In this document: piece by piece, positions 47,025 through 53,944 of the stretch
Layout of the letters: the number at the start of each line of letters is the position of its first letter
Numbering within the stretch: the stretch's first letter is position 1
Assembly (NCBI GenBank): GCA_965221295.1
Contig: OZ244879.1
Coordinates: 2,046,001 to 2,110,000 of the forward strand
DNA: 64,000 nucleotides
Direction: 5' to 3'
Origin: Bin87 sp965221295
GTDB taxonomy: Bacteria; Chloroflexota; Dehalococcoidia; Lucifugimonadales; UBA3495
Position numbers and translations under genes: made by a program
The notes under the pieces: model-generated
Seen by the model: only the letters and a program-made list of their open reading frames with translations
Databases searched by the model: none
Told to the model about the DNA's origin: nothing

Positions 47025-47315
47025 CTATTCCTCCAGCACGGCGCGGACTTGGAAGAAGTCGCCGCGCCGCCGGGGCGCGTTGAGGAGAGACTGCTCGGAC
47101 TCCAGCCCAGGCGCCGGATCATCGTCCCGTAGCACGTTGTCCAACCCACCAACGTGGGCGGTGGGAACCACGCCGCTGGTGTCCACCCTCTGCAAGACCT
47201 CGAATTGGTCCAGGATGTCGGACAACTGACGCGTGAACACCTCGGTTTCCTCATCGCTCAGCGAAATGCGGGCCAGCGCCGCAATATGTTGAACCTGCTC
47301 TCGGTCAATAGGCAT
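47025..47315 (-). CDS. gatC: Asp-tRNA(Asn)/Glu-tRNA(Gln) amidotransferase subunit C
   Basis: A 96-residue GatC with the usual start MPIDREQVQHIAALARISLS and the conserved end segment LLNAPRRRGDFFQVRAVLEE. GatC stabilises GatA in the GatCAB complex. The ATG at 47315 begins exactly at the family start; a longer in-frame stretch upstream is not believed. It lies three bases before gatA. Confidence 0.94.
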   Translation of the reverse strand: MPIDREQVQHIAALARISLSDEETEVFTRQLSDILDQFEVLQRVDTSGVVPTAHVGGLDNVLRDDDPAPGLESEQSLLNAPRRRGDFFQVRAVLEE

Positions 47316-47362
47316 AAAATCCCCAAAACCCGCGGATCGCGCTAAACAGTTAGGCAGTCGGT

Positions 47363-47776
47363 TCAGTCCACCCCAATACCCAAAATCTCCACCACGACAT
47401 AACCAGCTGCGGCCAAGGTCCCCCATTGGGCAGTCCTCAGTATGACTTTCTCGGTGATCGAATTGCCATTGGTCATGTTCGGCCAACTGTCCTTCAACTC
47501 GGCGAAGATACTGCCCAGAACGGCGAATGCCGCTAGCATGGCTATGGGCCCGAATTGTAGTGGAAATCGCAATGCCGTCCATATGATCAGCTCAACCAGA
47601 ATGAACAAGGCAAACGGGATGGTAATGCCTTCGAAGCCCCGTGGTGTCCCTGTGTCGTCTGTTCGCTGACGGCGCCTCCATACATTCCAAAGCAATCCAG
47701 CAGCAAAGGCCAGGGTGCCCAATCCAAGGCCGATCAAAATCTCGGATTGAAGCAGTTGCGTGGCAATAATTTCCAT
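47363..47776 (-). CDS. hypothetical membrane protein
   Basis: A 137-residue protein with four hydrophobic segments (about residues 10-28, 48-66, 70-90 and 115-133), a typical small integral membrane protein of unknown family. The ATG at 47776 is preferred to a TTG one codon before. It follows the next small membrane gene by nine bases, so they probably form a pair, and it lies 47 bases upstream of gatC. Confidence 0.6.
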   Translation of the reverse strand: MEIIATQLLQSEILIGLGLGTLAFAAGLLWNVWRRRQRTDDTGTPRGFEGITIPFALFILVELIIWTALRFPLQFGPIAMLAAFAVLGSIFAELKDSWPNMTNGNSITEKVILRTAQWGTLAAAGYVVVEILGIGVD

Positions 47777-47785
47777 CAACCGACG

Positions 47786-47959
47786 CTACCTCCAATTCAC
47801 GATCAGGTAGCTGAAAGAGCCAAAGGAAATGGACAGCAATAGAAACCTCGCCAGCAGTTCCTGGCCCCAATGCCAGTAGTCCGGCCAAGGCACCAGTATC
47901 GCCATTAGAAAGAACGCAACGCCGATGGATATCGCCGCGACCCTATCGCGCAACGTCAT
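47786..47959 (-). CDS. small two-helix membrane protein
   Basis: A 57-residue protein, MTLRDRVAAISIGVAFFLMA and onward, with two hydrophobic segments (about residues 7-24 and 36-53). A TAGGAGGTGG ribosome-binding site sits just upstream of the ATG at 47959, which makes the gene credible despite its size. A TTGATT-15-TACAAT promoter lies at 48028-48002. Family and function are unknown. Confidence 0.6.
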   Translation of the reverse strand: MTLRDRVAAISIGVAFFLMAILVPWPDYWHWGQELLARFLLLSISFGSFSYLIVNWR

Positions 47960-48001
47960 TTCGCCACCTCCTAGCGCTCGCCTACTTATGCCATCGGTTC
48001 G

Positions 48002-48028
48002 ATTGTAGCACGCCACCCGCGCAATCAA
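48002..48028 (-). promoter_or_regulatory. candidate promoter of the small membrane gene pair
   Basis: On the minus strand TTGATT (48028-48023), a 15-base spacer and TACAAT (48007-48002) precede the gene at 47959 by about 43 bases. The spacer is short of ideal. Confidence 0.4.
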
Positions 48029-48143
48029 TGGGCCCGCGCACGCGCCAACCAACCCAAACTCCACTCCCAACACCCGAGCTGCGGCGCTCCGCACGCGCCC
48101 CCACGCAAACGCCGTCCTAACCAGCGACCCGCCGTTGCTCCCG

Positions 48144-48992
48144 TCAGCTCATTTCCGACCCGCCGGACACGCTAATGCTCAGGCCCGTCATGTAGTCGGA
48201 TTCGGCCGATGACAAGAACGCCGCCATCCGCGCGATGTCGTCGCCCTGCGCGATCCGGCCCAGCGGCACCCGCATCTCCCGCTCCCGCACCATTAGGGCG
48301 CGATGCTCCTCGCCTGACGCTCCTTCGGGAGCCAGCGCCGCCGCAATGAAGTCCACGCGCTCGGTATCCACCAACCCTGGACAGATCGCGTTGACGTTCA
48401 CGTGGTACGGAGCCATCTCGTGGGCCAGCGATTGCGTAAATCCGATCACCGCGAACTTGCTGGCGCAGTACGCTCCGTAACGGGCTATGCCACGCTTGCC
48501 GGCCCCCGACGATATGTTGATTATCTTGCCGGGCCCGCCTCGATCAACCATGTGGCGACAAACTGCCCGGCTGACCAGATACGTTCCCCGCACGTTGACG
48601 CGCATCACTTCGTCGAACGCGTCTTCTTCCAACTCTACGATCAGCACCCGATCCCGACCTGGTCGCGAGCCAGCGTTGTTCACCAGGATGTCGATTTTCC
48701 CGAACTCATTGATGGTGTCCGCAACCATCGCGTCCACCTGCCCACTGTCCGCCACATCGTAATACAGGCCGAGGCTGCGACGACCCATCGCCTGGATCTC
48801 CTTCACCACGCTGGGCAGTCCCTCCCAGCCGCTCCGACGGTCCTCGGTGCGAATCGCGTCCAGGGAGGCCTCGACGTCGGTCACCACCACGTCAGCGCCC
48901 TCCGACGCCAGGCGCGTCGCGATGGCGCGGCCGATGCCGTGTCGCCCGCCCGCGCCGGTTACCAGCGCCGTCTTGCCATTCAGGTCGTACAT
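48144..48992 (-). CDS. SDR-family oxidoreductase
   Basis: A 282-residue short-chain dehydrogenase. The cofactor motif is TALVTGAGGRHGIGRAIA (TGxxxGxG near residues 12-19), NNAG is in ILVNNAGSRPGRDR, the catalytic Ser is in IINISSGAGKRG and the active-site YxxxK is YGAYCASK. The late PGLVDTER and TGLSISVSGGSEMS regions are typical. An Asp in VVVTDVE suggests NAD rather than NADP. AGGAG lies eight bases before the ATG at 48992. The substrate is unknown. Confidence 0.9.
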   Translation of the reverse strand: MYDLNGKTALVTGAGGRHGIGRAIATRLASEGADVVVTDVEASLDAIRTEDRRSGWEGLPSVVKEIQAMGRRSLGLYYDVADSGQVDAMVADTINEFGKIDILVNNAGSRPGRDRVLIVELEEDAFDEVMRVNVRGTYLVSRAVCRHMVDRGGPGKIINISSGAGKRGIARYGAYCASKFAVIGFTQSLAHEMAPYHVNVNAICPGLVDTERVDFIAAALAPEGASGEEHRALMVREREMRVPLGRIAQGDDIARMAAFLSSAESDYMTGLSISVSGGSEMS

Positions 48993-49062
48993 TGGTCGGT
49001 CTCCTGTCTGTGGTATTTCTCCGGGTGGCGGCGGGCCTCCCATTCTCGCCCCTGGGGGAGCG

Positions 49063-49926
49063 TCAGTATCTGCCCGGCCATCTGGCTTCGTGGTCGTGGT
49101 GGCGAAGCGCCAATGCCCCGCCGTTGGCGTGCACCACCAACTGGTGGCCGTAGGCGTCGGCCAAAACGGATTCCAAGAGCACTTCCTCAGGCGGCCCGTA
49201 GGCGATCAGCCGCCCGTTGATTACCGCCACGTCGCTGGCCCGAGCCGATACGCACGTGAGGTCATGGGTGCACATTATCGCCGTGGCCCCGCCCTCTCTC
49301 AGATCGTCGATGATGTCCAGAAAGGCATGTTGCGAGGTCGGGTCCAGGCCGTTCATTGGCTCGTCCAGCAGCAGCAGGGATGGGTGAGACGCGATCGCCC
49401 GCGCCAGCAGCGCCCGGCGCCGCTGACCGCCTGAAAGCTCGCCTATCCCGCGACGACGCAGGTCGGCCAACCCGACTGTTTCCAACGCTTCCGCCGCAGC
49501 CTCCCGGTCGGCTTTGCTATGCGGTCGGAAGATGCCCCGGCTCGGCGTCAGACCCATCATCACCACGTCCCATACCGTTGCCGGAAAGTTCCAATCTACG
49601 TTTTCCAATTGCGGCACAAACCCAATGTGCCGACGCATCCGGTGACTGGGCCTACCATCAACCAACACCTGCCCCCGGTGCGGTTTCACCAGTCCCACCA
49701 CGGACTTGAGCAGCGTGGACTTGCCTCCGCCATTGGGGCCGATCACGCCCGACAGGCTGCCATTCTCCACCGAGAACGTGACGCCGTCCAAGGCCTTCAC
49801 TGGCCCATATTCAACGCCGACGTTGTGAAATGAAACGGCTTGGTGGGTGTGGTCTTCGTGGGAATGCGTATGGCCATCGCGAGAATGGGCGTGACCATGC
49901 GCTGCCGTCCGTTCCTGCGAGAGCAT
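49063..49926 (-). CDS. metal-type ABC transporter ATP-binding protein with His-rich N-terminus
   Basis: A 287-residue ATPase of the zinc/manganese ABC importer group. Walker A is GPNGGGKS (residues 63-70), the signature LSGGQRRRALLARA follows, and Walker B is LLLLDEPMNGLDP with the switch His in MCTHDLT. An unusual His-rich leader, HGHAHSRDGHTHSHEDHTH (residues 10-28), precedes the ATPase domain and probably binds metal. No permease or binding-protein gene is adjacent. The VOC gene ends four bases upstream, so the two are co-transcribed. Confidence 0.88.
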   Translation of the reverse strand: MLSQERTAAHGHAHSRDGHTHSHEDHTHQAVSFHNVGVEYGPVKALDGVTFSVENGSLSGVIGPNGGGKSTLLKSVVGLVKPHRGQVLVDGRPSHRMRRHIGFVPQLENVDWNFPATVWDVVMMGLTPSRGIFRPHSKADREAAAEALETVGLADLRRRGIGELSGGQRRRALLARAIASHPSLLLLDEPMNGLDPTSQHAFLDIIDDLREGGATAIMCTHDLTCVSARASDVAVINGRLIAYGPPEEVLLESVLADAYGHQLVVHANGGALALRHHDHEARWPGRY

Positions 49927-49930
49927 ATCG

Positions 49931-50848
49931 CTATTCCTTGTACCAGTCGTCGCCGGCCGGCGGCCAGGGATTTTCGTCGTGCAAAACCTGCGAGAGCTGA
50001 GTGAACGCTCCTTTGAAGGTGGACGGATGCAGCCAGATGCTGTTGAATCCCAGGTTGGTGTAGTTTGCGGTGCGGCGCGAGGTGGTAAACCTCAAACCAT
50101 CCAACTTACCCAATCGGTCATCCATGCTCAACGAATCTTCGATCTCGTAGATCGTCAGGTAAATCCCCTCGCCAAAGCGCGCCAGAAACCTCCCCGAAGG
50201 CGAATCATCGCTGGTGGGTTGCGCCAACTCAATGAATGTGTCTCCCCCACTCAAAGGCAGTACAGCGATCTCCAGATCGGTAAAGCTGATCTCGAACCGC
50301 TTGGTGGGTTGCAATCCGAATAGCGCGCTCCACCGCGAAATCGCGGCGTCCAGATCCCTCACGATGATGGCCACCTGCCGCAATTGCACGGTGTCAGGCC
50401 GATGATCCGTCGACTGCCAGTCCGGCCCGGCGGCCGGCCATGGATTCGCTGGGTCGCTGACCTCGGTAATCTCCAGAAATGCTCCGTTGCAGGATGCGGG
50501 ATGCAAAAACGCCGACCTGGTACCGTCGTGAGCGCTCTCGCCGGTGATTCTAACCCCCTGTTCCCGCAGATGGGGTATCAGCCGGTCGTATTCCGTCGTC
50601 TCAAAAATCGCCAGATAGGGCGCTTCTCCGCGGCGCTGCAGGAATCGGCCGCCGGCTGATGCCGGGTCATTCGGCGACAACAGTTCCACGAACGTGCCGT
50701 TGCCGGCCGGCAGAACAGCGTTGTCCAAGCCGAATGCAGGCAAAGAACCCCGGCGGCTGGTCTCCATGCCCAACGCCCCACCGTACAGATCGATGGCGTC
50801 CGAGAGGTTGTTGACCATCATGGCCATTTGGCGCAGTTTATGGAGCAT
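49931..50848 (-). CDS. tandem VOC-domain protein
   Basis: A 305-residue protein of two vicinal-oxygen-chelate units (about residues 1-135 and 150-300). The units begin KLRQMAMMVNNLSDAIDLYG and LRQVAIIVRDLDAAISRWSA, and each contains a FVELLSPNDP- or FIELAQPTSD-type strand and a FLHPASCNGAFLEITE- or WLHPSTFKGAFTQLSQ-type end. The fold occurs in glyoxalases, methylmalonyl-CoA epimerase and ring-cleaving dioxygenases. The Glu and His at metal positions are present but the activity is not predictable. It is followed by the ABC ATPase gene after four bases. Confidence 0.8.
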   Translation of the reverse strand: MLHKLRQMAMMVNNLSDAIDLYGGALGMETSRRGSLPAFGLDNAVLPAGNGTFVELLSPNDPASAGGRFLQRRGEAPYLAIFETTEYDRLIPHLREQGVRITGESAHDGTRSAFLHPASCNGAFLEITEVSDPANPWPAAGPDWQSTDHRPDTVQLRQVAIIVRDLDAAISRWSALFGLQPTKRFEISFTDLEIAVLPLSGGDTFIELAQPTSDDSPSGRFLARFGEGIYLTIYEIEDSLSMDDRLGKLDGLRFTTSRRTANYTNLGFNSIWLHPSTFKGAFTQLSQVLHDENPWPPAGDDWYKE

Positions 50849-50881
50849 CTGGAGCGGTCCGGCCGTTCCAACGGTCGTTTC

Positions 50882-50935
50882 GTCTCAATCGTTCGTCCAG
50901 TCTCAATCGTTCGTTCAGTCTCAATCCTGGCCTCA
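50882..50935. repeat. three-unit 18-bp tandem repeat
   Basis: GTCTCAATCGTTCGTCCA (50882-50899) is followed by a one-mismatch copy (50900-50917) and a diverged third copy (50918-50935), within the gap between the MaoC and VOC genes. Confidence 0.7.
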
Positions 50936-50958
50936 GCGACGGTTTCCGGCTCCGGGCG

Positions 50959-51399
50959 TCAGGAACGAGACGGCAGATCCAACTGAGCGGTGCCTATGAT
51001 GTAAGGGCGATCCGGAACCGGCCCGGTCATCGTGATGTCGCATTGCACGAAGTTGCCGGATGCGTCCTGCTCCGTGTCGCTGATCTGGAACCCAACGTGC
51101 AGGGGTTGGTTGTGCGGAATCGTGCCGCGGAACACCAGGTCAAGGTCTGCTACGGTTCCGGCGCCGGCCCAGTCGGTGAGTACCCTGGAAATCAGCGCCA
51201 TCGACATGATGCCGGGCACGATGGGCTCGGCCAACCCCACCTTTTCGGCCTGCTCCTGATCGGTGAATCGGTTTGGCGCCGGATTGCCCCACAGTGAGCA
51301 AAATTCCACCACCTGCTCGTCGGTCACCGATATGATTACCGGTCCGATTTCATCGCCCAAATCCACGTCCTCAAAGTACAACTTGGCCGTCGCGGTCAT
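50959..51399 (-). CDS. MaoC-like dehydratase-domain protein
   Basis: A 146-residue hot-dog protein. KLYFEDVDLGDEIGPVIISV, the hydratase-like segment NRFTDQEQAEKVGLAEPIVP and LISRVLTDWAGAGTVADLDL are typical of stand-alone MaoC domains acting on enoyl-CoA or enoyl-ACP. The canonical catalytic Asp-His pair is not intact: the region reads NPAPNRFTD where active enzymes have D...NP.H. It lies seven bases after a second hot-dog gene, and the two may form a heterodimer. GGGAG precedes the ATG. Confidence 0.8.
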   Translation of the reverse strand: MTATAKLYFEDVDLGDEIGPVIISVTDEQVVEFCSLWGNPAPNRFTDQEQAEKVGLAEPIVPGIMSMALISRVLTDWAGAGTVADLDLVFRGTIPHNQPLHVGFQISDTEQDASGNFVQCDITMTGPVPDRPYIIGTAQLDLPSRS

Positions 51400-51406
51400 C
51401 TGGTCT

Positions 51407-51859
51407 TCACTCCCGTACTACCTGAGATCTCTGAACATCCGCCACCACCACGCCGTCCTGATTGCGAAACGTGGTTTCCCAAACCACATGCACCATGGCG
51501 CCGGATCGACCGGTCTTGGTGTACACGTCCTTGAGGTGGGAGGATGCGATCAGGGAATCGCCGGCGACGATTGGCGCTCGTGGCTCCACCCGCTGCCCGC
51601 CGTGAAATTGGCGGCCCCCGAACTGTAGCTTGATGTCCGGCAACTCTCCGCGTTCAAACAGGGCGCACAACGTGGGCGGCGCTACCTGGTCTCCGTACCC
51701 TGCCGCTCGCGCCGCTTCCGGGTCCGTGAAGATCTCGTTGGTCTCCCCAACGCTGCGGGCGTAGGTATCGATGATTTCCCGGGTCACATGGAATGGCCCC
51801 GATTCATGCTCGACGCCGTAGAGTGAATGGTCGTATTCGTACTCAATCTCAGTGGGCAT
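51407..51859 (-). CDS. MaoC/FAS1-type dehydratase N-terminal domain protein
   Basis: A 150-residue hot-dog protein of the MaoC N-terminal (FAS1-like dehydratase) type. FHVTREIIDTYARSVGETNE and the substrate-channel stretch APPTLCALFERGELPDIKLQ are the landmarks, then QFHGGQRVEPRAPIVAGDSL. Such proteins pair with a MaoC catalytic half; the next gene provides one, so a heteromeric enoyl-thioester hydratase is likely. AAGGGAG lies about nine bases upstream. Confidence 0.82.
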   Translation of the reverse strand: MPTEIEYEYDHSLYGVEHESGPFHVTREIIDTYARSVGETNEIFTDPEAARAAGYGDQVAPPTLCALFERGELPDIKLQFGGRQFHGGQRVEPRAPIVAGDSLIASSHLKDVYTKTGRSGAMVHVVWETTFRNQDGVVVADVQRSQVVRE

Positions 51860-51872
51860 GTCTCAACTCCCT

Positions 51873-52538
51873 TCAGCCGACCGGCGCGGCGGCGGTTTCT
51901 TCTATGTATATCGGGCGAAATTCGCCGGACAGCAAGGCATCGACCAATTCGGGCTCGTTACGCACGGTCGCCTTGAATTCGGTTACCGCCCTCCCAATGT
52001 GGCTGGCCAGATGAGCGTCGCTACCGCCTGTCCCCAGATAGCCGGTCCTCTGGCAAAGGTCTTCAGCCCGTTGGTTTTCCTCCGGCTTGCTGCCGGCGTT
52101 GACCCTCTCCACAATGGACACGTCCTCGAACAACTCGCCCTGCTCCATGTATTCCACCAAACCGATGCCAAATCGACCCGGATGCGCCGGCACCACGAAT
52201 CCCCCGTGGTGTCGGGCCGCCTTGATCAGCTCGCGGCCATCCATCTTCACGTCGCCAAAGTCGATATCCTTGGCCAGTCCGGGCGTGATGTTGTACACCA
52301 GCATGTGGCCAAAGCAGGTATCGAGTTCCGCCCCTTTGAGTACCAATACCCCGTATTCTGAGGCCAACTGGGAATAGTCCACGTCGAAATCGAACTTCCG
52401 GTGTTCGGTCAATACAATCCCATCAATGGTGAATCCTCGCTTGCGAAGCACGTTGATCCACTTCAGGTATTGGGGCACAGTGGCGCGGGAGTCATCCGAT
52501 GCGGTTGAATGACAATGCAGGTCAAGGTAGGTGGTCAA
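51873..52538 (-). CDS. PHP-domain metal-dependent phosphoesterase-like protein
   Basis: A 221-residue PHP-fold protein with the first metal motif LDLHCHSTASDDS, then VLTEHRKF, the PAHPGRFGIG motif and the GTGGSDAHLASHIGRAVTEF ending. PHP domains hydrolyse phosphoesters such as AMP-type nucleotides, pAp or histidinol phosphate; the substrate is not determined. The start is a TTG at 52538 with AGGAGG seven bases upstream. It is 14 bases ahead of the hot-dog gene pair, so it may head that operon; a promoter lies at 52583-52612. Confidence 0.85.
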   Translation of the reverse strand: MTTYLDLHCHSTASDDSRATVPQYLKWINVLRKRGFTIDGIVLTEHRKFDFDVDYSQLASEYGVLVLKGAELDTCFGHMLVYNITPGLAKDIDFGDVKMDGRELIKAARHHGGFVVPAHPGRFGIGLVEYMEQGELFEDVSIVERVNAGSKPEENQRAEDLCQRTGYLGTGGSDAHLASHIGRAVTEFKATVRNEPELVDALLSGEFRPIYIEETAAAPVG

Positions 52539-52953
52539 GGGAAAGCCTCCTGGCGGGCTGCTGTATTCACCGCCAATCGCCCATTATATTGGTTTTCCGG
52601 ACCCGTATGCAACCGAAGCGAACTGCCAATGCGCCACCGAAGTCCCGGGGGCGAACCTACGTCGCGGCGATCATTTCGAATCAACCGTTACGAAATGATA
52701 CCCCAGTCGCCAATGATTCCCTCACGCCATTCTCGCCCCCGGTCAACGCAAGCGCGGCGCGGCAATCTCGCCATCCATGCCGGGCAATCCCTGACCCAAC
52801 CGACGCTTGCGTCCTTGGAGCCTTAGGCCGCTTTGTTGCTCCCGCGAGCCGGCGCCCGCCCACTTGCCACTCGGACATGGCGGCAGCCTCCCAGACGCGT
52901 TATCATCTTACCGCTTCCCTCGTCAGCTACCCAACCAACGTGAGGAGATCACC
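52539..52953. other. gene-free divergent region
   Basis: 415 bases between the divergent PHP and SDR genes. Only the minus-strand promoter near 52583-52612 is supported; no gene is seen. Confidence 0.4.
52583..52612 (-). promoter_or_regulatory. promoter of the PHP-MaoC gene group
   Basis: On the minus strand TTGCAT (52612-52607), an 18-base spacer and a perfect TATAAT (52588-52583) stand 45 bases before the TTG start of the PHP gene. Confidence 0.5.
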
Positions 52954-53829
52954 ATGACCATGCAATCCAACACCCTGGCGGGCCGCGTCGCCATCGTTAC
53001 CGGGGCGGCCAGCCCCATCGGGATGGGACGCTCCATCACCACCGGCCTGGTGCGAGCCGGCGCTCGCGTCGCCATGCTCGACATCAACGAAGATTGGCTC
53101 GACCAAACCGCCAACGACATGCGCGAACTGGGCGGCGACGACGCCGTTCTACCCATCGTCGCCGACGTAACCGACCCCGATTCGGTCCAAAACGCGGTCA
53201 ACCGCACCATCAGCGAGATGGGCGGACTTCACATACTGGTCAACAACGCCGGCATCAACCCTCGCACCGCCGGCTTTGGCGGCAGCGCTTCCGGCAGCCG
53301 CACAGATTTTTGGAGCATCGACCCCGGCGCCTGGCTCAGAGTCATTTCGGTGAACCTCAGCGGCCCATTCCTGATGTCCCACGCCGTATCCGACCACATG
53401 ATCGAACAGGGATTCGGGCGCATCATCGGAGTCACCACCAGCATGGACACCATGTGGCGCAAGGGCGGCGCCCCTTACGGCCCTTCCAAAGCCGGCCACG
53501 AGGCCCTCGTCGCCATCATGGCTCAGGACCTGGAAGGCACCGGCGTCACCGCCAACGTGCTGACGCCAGGCGGCGCCACCGCCACCAACATGGTGCTTCC
53601 CCCGGAAGGCGCCACCGCGGACGCTCTCATCCAGCCCGAAGTGATGCAGGCCCCCGTGGTATGGATCGCCTCCGACGACGCCAGCGATTGGAACGGCCGG
53701 CGCATCATCGCCTATTACTGGGACGACTCGCTGCCGCTGTCGCAACGCCTGGAAAAGTGCGGCGCGCCCGCGGCCTGGCCCCAGTTGGGTCTCCAGGCGG
53801 TGCACCCCGATTGGTTCGGCCGAGGCTGA
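52954..53829 (+). CDS. SDR-family oxidoreductase
   Basis: A 291-residue short-chain dehydrogenase. AIVTGAASPIGMGRSITTGL is the cofactor loop, NNAG is in ILVNNAGINPRTAGFGG and the active-site Tyr-Lys pair is in APYGPSKAGHEAL. The position of the catalytic Ser reads TTSMD. The C-terminal half has an unusual WNGRRIIAYYWDD segment where NAD-dependent members have a cofactor-closing TG...DGG. GAGGAG lies six bases before the ATG at 52954. The substrate is unknown. Confidence 0.88.
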   Translation: MTMQSNTLAGRVAIVTGAASPIGMGRSITTGLVRAGARVAMLDINEDWLDQTANDMRELGGDDAVLPIVADVTDPDSVQNAVNRTISEMGGLHILVNNAGINPRTAGFGGSASGSRTDFWSIDPGAWLRVISVNLSGPFLMSHAVSDHMIEQGFGRIIGVTTSMDTMWRKGGAPYGPSKAGHEALVAIMAQDLEGTGVTANVLTPGGATATNMVLPPEGATADALIQPEVMQAPVVWIASDDASDWNGRRIIAYYWDDSLPLSQRLEKCGAPAAWPQLGLQAVHPDWFGRG

Positions 53830-53894
53830 CACCACAGTTACGCCATGCCGGGCGCTGACCCCGCGCCGGTTCAGTCAAGCCGCCCGAATCGTAA

Positions 53895-53919
53895 GGGGGC
53901 GGGTCTGAGACCCGCCCCC
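53895..53919. terminator. bidirectional hairpin terminator
   Basis: An 11-bp perfect stem, GGGGGCGGGTC (53895-53905) with 53909-53919, and a three-base loop lie between the convergent SDR and CysS-fusion genes. Confidence 0.65.
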
Positions 53920-53944
53920 GAATTCGCCGCAGATCCGCCGCAAA

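Noticed and set aside
47980..48020. tRNA-like GGTTCGATT string
   Set aside because: No flanking T-stem, anticodon arm or acceptor pairing could be built around it.
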